The notes under the pieces: generated by a model
Databases searched by the model: none
What the model saw: only the letters and a program-made list of their open reading frames with translations
Told to the model about the DNA's origin: nothing
Position numbers and translations under genes: made by a program
NCBI GenBank assembly: GCA_002748835.1
Contig: PDTL01000019.1
Coordinates: 1-64,000 of the forward strand
DNA length: 64,000 nucleotides
Direction of reading: 5' to 3'
Origin: Deltaproteobacteria bacterium
GTDB lineage: Bacteria > Desulfobacterota > Desulfobacteria > Desulfobacterales > GCA-2748835
Shown: positions 57,102 to 64,000 of the stretch, in pieces
How the letters are laid out: every line of letters begins with the position of its first letter
How positions within the stretch are numbered: the first letter of the stretch is position 1

Positions 57102-57989
57102 TCAGCGCAGATAGTCGTATGTATACGTATGGGTTTCGACCGTTTTTACCGGAACCCGGCCCTGATTCGGGAGGGTCATCACCATCCAGGTGGTCCGCTT
57201 GATGGTTTCCGCATAGAGATTCAGAGTCAGGGGATCGATGATCCGGGTCACATGCCCGCTTACATAGGCATTGTCCTGGGTGAGGTTGGGAAGGGCCAGC
57301 GCGGCTTTTTCTTGAGTGTCGGCATCGCTATGGCTGTCGTAGGTCTGCTCAATTTCAAGGCAGGAGTCGGATCCGCAGCCATCGGCCGGTTTAAACCGGG
57401 TGACAAGGGTATAGGTCAGCTTTTTGCCATTGGCAAGGGTTTCGGATACGGACTGCTGCCAGGTGTCATTGTCACTGACACTGCGCCCGATAAGCGCGCC
57501 GGTTTTTGCGTTCCAGTTTGCCATCCCTTTTTGCTTCTGGGTTTCCGGATCCAGAATGCCGGCGATTTTTGCGGCCACCTGAGGCGGCAGCTTTTCGTTG
57601 ATGGCATAGGGAAGGGTTTCAAATCCTGTGAGGTCGTAAATACGGCCGTCTGTATCCAGATGATAGGTTTTCGTTTGTTGAGACAGGAGCTCGCTGATCG
57701 GGTTGTTGAGCGGTTTTCCGTTCCGGGTCAGGCGTGATTTCAGCGGTGTCGCGTGGATGGCCCAGCCGGTACCGTTTTTTTCAACGTCCATGCGGGTTTC
57801 AGAATAGGCCGTGTCGGTCTGGGGTGGGGTTGAGCCGATATGCTTTATCCGTTCCATGGTATATGTCTGGATATATCGGCTGCCATTTTCCGGAGCAAAG
57901 GTAAACGTGTATGCGGCTGCACCCGAAACCATGCACGCAGACAGAAACAGGGCCACAGCCGGATGAACGATTCTAAATAAACAATTCAT
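57102..57989 (-). CDS. Uncharacterised exported protein
   Basis: The 295-residue product has a signal peptide (hydrophobic core FRIVHPAVALFLSACMV, cleavage likely after GAAA) and a beta-rich mature part with many Thr/Tyr repeats such as RYIQTYTMERIKHIG and VETHTYTYDYLR. One Cys pair GCGSDSCLEIEQTY near 220 could form a disulfide. It contains no motif that I recognise. I placed the start at the ATG at 57989; the open frame extends upstream to 58130 but that part is hydrophilic and would bury the signal peptide. It converges on the outer membrane lipoprotein gene. Confidence 0.75.
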   Translation of the reverse strand: MNCLFRIVHPAVALFLSACMVSGAAAYTFTFAPENGSRYIQTYTMERIKHIGSTPPQTDTAYSETRMDVEKNGTGWAIHATPLKSRLTRNGKPLNNPISELLSQQTKTYHLDTDGRIYDLTGFETLPYAINEKLPPQVAAKIAGILDPETQKQKGMANWNAKTGALIGRSVSDNDTWQQSVSETLANGKKLTYTLVTRFKPADGCGSDSCLEIEQTYDSHSDADTQEKAALALPNLTQDNAYVSGHVTRIIDPLTLNLYAETIKRTTWMVMTLPNQGRVPVKTVETHTYTYDYLR

Positions 57990-58323
57990 ATAATTACCAT
58001 TTATAGTGTTTTTAGATTTGTCGGTGACGGCTTCGAAAATCGGAACTGCGGCCGTCCGTATCTGCTTTTGAAAACCAGCCCATCCCATCAGTTCTGTTTT
58101 AGCATGACCTGATTTAGGCCGTTTGTGCAACCCTTTTTACAGAATAAAAGGAGATTGGGATGCTTGTCGTGGCAAGGACCTGATACACTCAGACGCATTT
58201 TGATCTTGGAATCCGTCTAAAAATATGTTTGTGTATGGCTTCATGATTTCGTGTAGTGTCGGCGTGCGTTTACAACCGACAGCACACGCCTAGGCTTTAT
58301 CCCATTATGGACGGAGTCCGCAG

Positions 58324-59316
58324 ATGACTGAATCCGGTGACCTGTTTGATGATGATGATTTTTCAGCGTTTATGGACCCTGCTGAAGAAAAACAGGTGGT
58401 TCAGGCCCTTAGGGGGCTGCTCTATTCGGCAGAATCTCTTACCGAGCAGATTCCGGGCCGGTTTCTGACGCTTCAGGCGGAAGACGAGGAGTATGACGAG
58501 CTGGTACAGCTATATGAGCAGATTGATCTGCCCCCGGACACGAGCGCGATTCTGCTGACGCCGAGCGCCTATCGCGATACGGTGGAAACCACGTCGTCTC
58601 TTTTTTTCTGGGATGACACCCCGCCAGAGGATCTGTTTATCCTGGTGATCGCAGACCCGACTCTCGAGGAAACCCTGATCCATATCACCCTGACGCATCA
58701 ATCCCTATCCGGAATTGATGTGTACAAAGCGGATCGGAAGTTTCTGGACTATTCCTATACCTCTGTGCGGGACTGTCTGATTGAAGTCAACAAGATTATC
58801 TGGCTGTTTCTCAAACCGAAAAAAACGGTCTGGTCAGTGGCCCAGATCGAACAGTATACGGAAAACTGGCTCTTCAGAGGCGCTTTCCGCGGTCAGTTTG
58901 TCGATCTGCCGGTACATGGAGAATTCAACTATTTGTTTTCTCCGGACCGAGTGGGCAGAACACCGGTTGAAACCTGTGTGCGGGCACTGTCCATGCTGGT
59001 CCGTTACGAATACGAAGGCCTCGAAGACCTGATCGATACGGTCAACGATCTTCAGATGGATCTGGATATCTCCGGTCTGCTTGTCACCCGGGACGGGATT
59101 GAGAAACAGGCGCTTGAAATGGAACAGGAACTGTTGAGCTTCATCGCCCTTTCCATGGACCAGTGGGTGACGGTGCTGGCAGCGGTGGACGGGGTCACTT
59201 GGCCGACGGACAGAACCGGGATTGAATACAGCTCGGCCATGGAAGCGACAGCACGGGCCTTGTATCAATCGTATACCGGGCATTTGCCGCCGGAGGGCTT
59301 CCGCCCGTATACCTGA
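58324..59316 (+). CDS. Uncharacterised acidic cytosolic protein
   Basis: A 330-residue acidic protein without signal peptide or membrane segments. It begins MTESGDLFDDDDFSAFMDP and has an alpha/beta pattern (LFILVIADPTLEETLIHITL near 105-124) and a Trp-rich middle (KIIWLFLKPKKTVWSVAQIE near 160-179). The ATG has CGGAGTCCGCAG upstream. I find no known family. It lies alone between the exported protein and the epimerase gene. Confidence 0.75.
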   Translation: MTESGDLFDDDDFSAFMDPAEEKQVVQALRGLLYSAESLTEQIPGRFLTLQAEDEEYDELVQLYEQIDLPPDTSAILLTPSAYRDTVETTSSLFFWDDTPPEDLFILVIADPTLEETLIHITLTHQSLSGIDVYKADRKFLDYSYTSVRDCLIEVNKIIWLFLKPKKTVWSVAQIEQYTENWLFRGAFRGQFVDLPVHGEFNYLFSPDRVGRTPVETCVRALSMLVRYEYEGLEDLIDTVNDLQMDLDISGLLVTRDGIEKQALEMEQELLSFIALSMDQWVTVLAAVDGVTWPTDRTGIEYSSAMEATARALYQSYTGHLPPEGFRPYT

Positions 59317-59406
59317 GCCGGTGAAGGTGGCCGGGTAAACCGGTCGTAGTCTGGCATCCGGTCTTTTTTCAAACGGATCGGTTGTAGAAAAGAGAAGAGG
59401 CACACG

Positions 59407-60414
59407 ATGCAAATACTTGTGACAGGTGCAGCGGGATTCATCGGTTATCATCTGAGTCGCAGGCTGATGGCGGACGGGCATAACGTGATCGGGATTGACA
59501 ACCTGAATGATTATTACGATGTGCAGCTGAAAAAAGACCGTCTCAGCCAGCTTGAAGCCGATGACCGGTTTTCCTTTCAGAAAATCGACCTGGCAGACCG
59601 GCCGGCAATGGAACGGCTCTTTTCAGATCATGTCTTTGACCGGGTCATTAACCTGGCGGCCCAGGCCGGTGTCCGGTATAGCCTTGAAAATCCTCACGCT
59701 TATGTTGATACCAATATCGTCGGCTTTGTCAATCTGCTTGAGGGCTGCCGCCATACCCGTGTGCCGCATTTGGTCTATGCATCGAGCAGTTCGGTGTACG
59801 GGCTGAATACCACCCTGCCGTTTTCCGTACACCATAACGTGGACCATCCGGTCAGCCTGTATGCGGCAAGCAAGAAAAGCAACGAGCTCATGGCGCATAC
59901 CTACAGCTATCTTTACAACATTCCCACCACCGGGCTCCGCTTTTTTACCGTATATGGTCCCTGGGGCCGCCCGGACATGGCCCTCTACCTTTTTACCCGC
60001 GCGATTTACGAAAACCAGCCTGTTAACGTCTTCAATCATGGGGAGATGATGCGGGATTTCACCTATATCGATGATATCATCGAAGGGGTGGCACGGATCA
60101 CACAGATCATACCGGAACCCAACCCGGACTGGTCAGGGGACAGACCGGATCCCGGATCGTCGAACGTGCCGTATCGGATCTACAATATCGGCAACAACCA
60201 ACCCGTACGTCTGATGGATTTCATTGCCGCCATTGAGGCGGCCACGGGAAAAACGGCAACCAAGACGTATCTGCCCCTGCAGCCAGGAGATGTTCCGGCA
60301 ACCTTTGCTGATGTAAACGACCTGTTTGCCATCACCGGGTTTAAACCGGAAACCGACGTGAAGACCGGTATCAAGGCCTTTGTGGAATGGTATAAAGCCT
60401 ATTACCATGCATGA
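59407..60414 (+). CDS. UDP-glucuronate 4-epimerase-like sugar nucleotide epimerase
   Basis: The 335-residue extended short-chain dehydrogenase has the NAD motif [18 protein letters not shown] at the N-terminus and the GAE-type sequence [19 protein letters not shown] near 27-45. [20 protein letters not shown] follows near 80-99. The catalytic residues are in YASSSSVYG and [15 protein letters not shown] (YxxxK). [19 protein letters not shown] is near 180 and [12 protein letters not shown] near 218. It makes UDP-galacturonate for surface polysaccharides. AGAAGAGGCACACG precedes the ATG. No glycan cluster surrounds it. Confidence 0.92.
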   Translation: MQILVTGAAGFIGYHLSRRLMADGHNVIGIDNLNDYYDVQLKKDRLSQLEADDRFSFQKIDLADRPAMERLFSDHVFDRVINLAAQAGVRYSLENPHAYVDTNIVGFVNLLEGCRHTRVPHLVYASSSSVYGLNTTLPFSVHHNVDHPVSLYAASKKSNELMAHTYSYLYNIPTTGLRFFTVYGPWGRPDMALYLFTRAIYENQPVNVFNHGEMMRDFTYIDDIIEGVARITQIIPEPNPDWSGDRPDPGSSNVPYRIYNIGNNQPVRLMDFIAAIEAATGKTATKTYLPLQPGDVPATFADVNDLFAITGFKPETDVKTGIKAFVEWYKAYYHA

Positions 60415-60628
60415 ATACGATACATCAATCACCTAGCGGCCATATGACAAAAAAATCAGCTGATCGAGATCAAAGAGAACATTCTTTTTGACAATGCCGT
60501 TGTGTATCAATTTATCAGGGCACTGGGCCGGCAAAAAGCCCGGCATGTGTTTCTGGTTGTTCGATCCACAGTTCGTCAGGGGCGCTAAACCGTCCGGTCT
60601 CCAGGCGAGGACCCGGCGTCTGAAGCGC

Positions 60629-61411
60629 TCAGTAGCCCAGGTGCAGATACCAGTTGATGAGCTCGGAACCGAAAAAAATGTAGAGCACCCCGCCCAAGGC
60701 CAGAAACGGGCCAAAGGGAATGGCAAATGTCAGTGACTTTCGGCGCAGGCACATGATGAACAGGCCGATCAGACTGCCCGCAGCCGACGAGATGAAAATG
60801 GTGAAAAAAACCCCCTGCCACCCGATAAAGCCGCCGATGAGCGCAAGCAGTTTGACATCTCCGCCACCCATCCCGTCCATCCGTTTGACGAGCCGATAGA
60901 TGACATTCACGGTCCACAGACTGCCCCCACCGATGAGGATGCCGATCAGCCGTTCATCCCACCCCGCGCCGGGCACCAGAAACGCGGCTGCATAGAAAAT
61001 CGGTATGCCGGGCAGGGAAATGGCATTGGGGATGATCTGATGATCAATATCAATAAAGGTGATCAGGATCATGACCGCGATAAAGGTGAAATAGACCAGC
61101 AGGGAAATCCCGGGCCCCCAGGTGAAATAAGCCGCCAGCGCGGACAGACCGGTCAGGAGCTCAATCAGGGGGTATCGCAGGGGAATAGCGGTCTGGCAGC
61201 GCCGGCACCGGGCCCTGAGGACCAGGTAACTCAGCACCGGAATATTGTCATACCACCGGATGGGTGCATGGCATGCCGGACAGGCGGATGGTGGAAAAAC
61301 CACGGAGACACTTTCGGGTATGCGGTAGATGCAGACATTGAGGAAACTGCCGATGCAGAGGCCCACGGCAAAAACAAGGACAGACAGTGTGCAATAAGGA
61401 TCAGGTATCAT
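60629..61411 (-). CDS. pilD: Prepilin peptidase / N-methyltransferase (PilD/GspO)
   Basis: An inner membrane aspartic protease that cleaves and methylates type IV pilin and type II secretion prepilins. The 260-residue chain has an N-terminal GLCIGSFLNVCIYRIPES, the zinc-binding tetra-Cys region CPACHAPIRWYDNIP with RCRRCQ, and eight membrane helices. The catalytic Asp residues are in FIDIDHQIIPNAI near 135 and GMGGGDVKLLALIGG near 195. I chose ATG at 61411; ATG at 61432 adds seven residues, and neither has a clear ribosome-binding site. No pilin genes are adjacent. Confidence 0.95.
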   Translation of the reverse strand: MIPDPYCTLSVLVFAVGLCIGSFLNVCIYRIPESVSVVFPPSACPACHAPIRWYDNIPVLSYLVLRARCRRCQTAIPLRYPLIELLTGLSALAAYFTWGPGISLLVYFTFIAVMILITFIDIDHQIIPNAISLPGIPIFYAAAFLVPGAGWDERLIGILIGGGSLWTVNVIYRLVKRMDGMGGGDVKLLALIGGFIGWQGVFFTIFISSAAGSLIGLFIMCLRRKSLTFAIPFGPFLALGGVLYIFFGSELINWYLHLGY

Positions 61412-61476
61412 GATGAAACGTATAGCGCACATTGCGGCAGCTTGAAAAGAGGTTCGTCAAAAATAATTTGATCGGT

Positions 61477-61497
61477 AGACAAGATAATATCCTGTCT
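61477..61497. promoter_or_regulatory. Palindromic operator candidate upstream of lon
   Basis: The core GACAAGATAATATCCTGTC (61478-61496) plus one flanking A/T pair forms a 21-base dyad in which nine of ten pairs match around a central A. It lies about 170 bases upstream of the lon start and 66 bases from the start of the divergent prepilin peptidase, so it could act on either. I do not recognise the regulator. Confidence 0.5.
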
Positions 61498-61666
61498 TAT
61501 GTTGATGCGATGTGGTATTATTACTGGATTCTTTCGCGTTGTCCGGGTCGTGTACGGGGTACAGCGCGTGAAAGAGCGTGGAACAACCGTTTGAAATAGA
61601 TGTTTTTTATGTCTCGCCAGAAGCCGCGCGGCGGCGGACGGTACTTGTGCGCACATGGGAGTATAC

Positions 61667-64000
61667 ATGGCAGAATCCGATAAAGACGACCTCATTAATG
61701 TGATTGAAGATGAAAACACCAAAGTTGAGATTCCCACAGAACTGGCCTTGATGCCGGTCCGGGATATCGTGGTGTTTACCGATATGCTGCTGCCGCTGTT
61801 TGTCGGTCGGGAGAAGTCGGTTCAGGCCATGGAGCATGCGGTCGAGCATGACCAGTTTGTCTTTTTGGCTACCCAGATGAACCCGGATATTGAAAACCCC
61901 CGGGTGGATGACATCAACACCGTGGGAACGGTCGGTAAGATATTACGGATGCTCAAACTCCCGGACGGCCGGTTGAAGGCCCTGGTACAGGGGGTGGCGA
62001 AAGGGCGCATTGTCGATTACCTGGAACGGAAAAAATTCTACCGGGTCCGTATCGAGGTGATTGAAGATCAGGTGCTGAATGTCATGGATATGGAAGTCGA
62101 AGCCCTGATGCGAAATGTGAGAGAGCACAGTGAAAAAATTCTCGCCCTTCGCGGAGAGTTTAACGCGGATGTATCGGCTGTTCTGGAAAGTATTGACGAT
62201 CCAGGGAAACTTGCCGATCTTGTGGCGTCTAATCTGAAGCTCAAGGTGGAAGAAGCCCAGGTATTGCTGGAAACCACGGATATTGTGGAACGGCTTAAAA
62301 TCGTGAATGATTTTTTGTCCCGTGAAGTGGAACTGTCCACAATCCAGGCCCGCATCCAGAGCAATGTGCGCAACGAAATTACCAAGAATCAGAAAGATTA
62401 CTTCCTGCGCGAGCAGGTACGGGCCATTCATCGGGAGCTGGGTGAGACCGATGAAAAGATGGCTGAAATTGAAGAATATCAGGCCCGGATCAAAAAGGCC
62501 AGGATGCCGGGGGTTGCCAATGAAGAGGCCCTGCGGCAGCTCAAACGCCTCGAACAGATGCACGCGGATTCTTCCGAGGCCGGGATTGTCCGTACCTACC
62601 TGGATTGGCTGGTGGAGCTGCCCTGGAGCCGGATGTCCCGGGATATGCTGGATATTGCCCGGGCCAAAAAGGTACTGGATACCGAACATTATGGGCTGGA
62701 AAAAGTGAAAGACCGGATCCTCGAATATCTGAGCGTGCGCAAGCTCAACCCGGATATGAAAGGCCCGATTCTTTGTTTTGTGGGCCCCCCGGGGGTGGGA
62801 AAAACCTCTCTGGGACGGTCCATCGCCAAAGCCATGAAACGAAAATTTATCCGGATCTCCCTGGGGGGCATCCGTGACGAGGCGGAGATCCGCGGACATC
62901 GCCGGACCTATATCGGTGCCCTGCCAGGCCGGATCATCCAGGGGGTCAAAAACGCCGGCACACGGAACCCGGTTTTCATGATGGATGAGATCGACAAGAT
63001 CGGTGCGGATTTTCGGGGCGATCCCTCGTCGGCACTCCTCGAGGCCCTGGATCCGGAACAGAACAATGCATTCAGTGATCACTACCTGAACCTTCCCTTT
63101 GATCTGTCCCGGGTCATGTTCATCCTGACAGCCAATGCCACAGACACCATCCCGTCGGCGCTGCTGGACCGGATGGAGGTCATCCAGCTGTCCGGCTATA
63201 CCCAGGAGGAAAAGGCGGCGATTGCCGATCAGTATCTGATTCCCCGCCAGATTAAGGAGAACGGTCTGACCAAACGTCATATCGCGTTCAACGCGGAAGC
63301 CGTGGATCGGATGATCGATGCCTATACATCCGAGTCCGGGCTCCGGAATCTGGAGCGGGAGATCGGAAAAGTCTGCCGCAAGGTGGCGCGCAAGCGGGCT
63401 GAAGGCAGTAAGAAAAAAGAGACCCTTACCGAAGCGAATCTCCATACATTCCTGGGTCCGCCCCAATATCTGCCGGAGCTGGACAAGGAAGAAAGCCAGG
63501 TCGGTCTCTCCACCGGTCTGGCCTGGACCTATACGGGGGGTGAGGTCTTATATGTGGAAGCGTCGCTCATTCCCGGCAAAGGGGAAATGATCATCACCGG
63601 CCAGATCGGCGAGGTTATGCAGGAATCCGCGCGGGCATCCCAGACCTACATCCGCGCCAATGCCAAGCGGTTTGGCGTGGATGAAAAACTGTTTGAAAAT
63701 TCCGATATCCATATTCATGTGCCGGCCGGTGCCATTCCAAAAGACGGGCCGTCCGCAGGCATTGCCATTACCACGGCACTGCTTTCCACCCTGACGCAAA
63801 AACCCGTGCGCAACGATGTGGCCATGACCGGAGAAATCACCCTTCGCGGTCGGGTGCTGCCCATCGGCGGTCTCAAGGAAAAGGCCCTGGGTGCCCTCCG
63901 CGGAGGCATTGAAACGGTGATCATTCCGGTCAAGAACGAAAAGGACTTGGTGGAAATCCCGGAAAATGTCAAGGACCGGCTTACCTTTGTCGCGGTCAGA
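61667..64000 (+). CDS. lon: ATP-dependent protease Lon (3' end beyond the window)
   Basis: Lon degrades misfolded and short-lived regulatory proteins in the cytosol. The visible 778 codons include the N-terminal substrate domain ([20 protein letters not shown] near 26-45). The AAA+ module has Walker [18 protein letters not shown] near 370 and Walker [15 protein letters not shown] near 435. The serine protease domain has the catalytic Ser in [15 protein letters not shown] near 690-704 and the catalytic Lys in [14 protein letters not shown] near 733-746. The start ATG at 61667 is preceded by GGGAGTATAC and fits family length (about 780-820 residues in total). Only a few tens of codons should be missing. 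No convincing heat-shock-type promoter was found upstream. Confidence 0.97.
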   Translation, partial: MAESDKDDLINVIEDENTKVEIPTELALMPVRDIVVFTDMLLPLFVGREKSVQAMEHAVEHDQFVFLATQMNPDIENPRVDDINTVGTVGKILRMLKLPDGRLKALVQGVAKGRIVDYLERKKFYRVRIEVIEDQVLNVMDMEVEALMRNVREHSEKILALRGEFNADVSAVLESIDDPGKLADLVASNLKLKVEEAQVLLETTDIVERLKIVNDFLSREVELSTIQARIQSNVRNEITKNQKDYFLREQVRAIHRELGETDEKMAEIEEYQARIKKARMPGVANEEALRQLKRLEQMHADSSEAGIVRTYLDWLVELPWSRMSRDMLDIARAKKVLDTEHYGLEKVKDRILEYLSVRKLNPDMKGPILCFVGPPGVGKTSLGRSIAKAMKRKFIRISLGGIRDEAEIRGHRRTYIGALPGRIIQGVKNAGTRNPVFMMDEIDKIGADFRGDPSSALLEALDPEQNNAFSDHYLNLPFDLSRVMFILTANATDTIPSALLDRMEVIQLSGYTQEEKAAIADQYLIPRQIKENGLTKRHIAFNAEAVDRMIDAYTSESGLRNLEREIGKVCRKVARKRAEGSKKKETLTEANLHTFLGPPQYLPELDKEESQVGLSTGLAWTYTGGEVLYVEASLIPGKGEMIITGQIGEVMQESARASQTYIRANAKRFGVDEKLFENSDIHIHVPAGAIPKDGPSAGIAITTALLSTLTQKPVRNDVAMTGEITLRGRVLPIGGLKEKALGALRGGIETVIIPVKNEKDLVEIPENVKDRLTFVAVR

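Noticed and set aside
57990..58130. Upstream extension of the exported protein at 57102
   Set aside because: It would place about 47 hydrophilic residues before an evident signal peptide.
61433..61666. Heat-shock (sigma-32) promoter for lon
   Set aside because: A CTTGAA occurs at 61441, but no CCCCAT-like -10 follows at the right distance.
61943..63466. 507-codon open frame antisense to lon
   Set aside because: Shadow of lon; translation is rich in Phe, His and Gly and has no domain.

Overview
The window looks like a chromosomal segment of a Gram-negative bacterium, most plausibly a Desulfobacterota (deltaproteobacterial) species. That placement is an inference from gene content and style: several PAS sensors including a large hybrid kinase, an orphan OprM-type outer membrane lipoprotein, the purA/tRNA-Pro/peptidyl-prolyl isomerase arrangement, and GC-rich housekeeping genes. 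No rRNA or other decisive marker is present.

Positions 1-20320 form an accessory island, visibly more AT-rich than the rest. It carries a two-gene Tc (toxin complex) locus on the minus strand: a TcB-TcC fusion with an unrecognised C-terminal payload (11022-18458), then a very large TcA subunit (1344-10577), followed by a small membrane protein (843-1064). The locus lies between two decayed IS4-family copies in inverted orientation (about 165-763 and 18833-20318). Their homologous left ends face inward. The right side of the island stops a few bases beyond the terminator of a tRNA-Arg(ACG) gene, a classic island insertion setting. A frameshifted coding remnant lies between the two toxin genes.

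From 20362 on the DNA looks like core genome. tRNA-Arg(ACG) sits next to tadA, whose product modifies that tRNA. Next come purA, tRNA-Pro(CGG), a periplasmic parvulin-type isomerase, a Na+/Ca2+ antiporter, mutT, a J-domain protein, and a copper efflux pair (copZ-copA). Positions 29999-32466 hold a split RCK-type channel system with an unusual pore. Positions 32625-38062 hold a PAS membrane sensor translationally coupled to a 1372-residue hybrid kinase. A 60-codon orphan gene with a structured leader and a strong terminator (38495-38930) separates these from a polar amino acid ABC transporter (38940-42598) whose two permeases are fused into one chain.

The right third (42714-64000) is mostly housekeeping: trmL-like methyltransferase, pncB-pncA (NAD salvage), DNA polymerase II, MscS, coaE, an epimerase-family oxidoreductase, a GAF/GAF/class III cyclase, an epd-type dehydrogenase and a sulfotransferase. 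A TetR regulator overlaps an OprM-like lipoprotein gene and has a perfect palindromic operator candidate. Then follow two uncharacterised proteins, a UDP-glucuronate-epimerase-like enzyme, a prepilin peptidase, and lon, which runs off the right edge.
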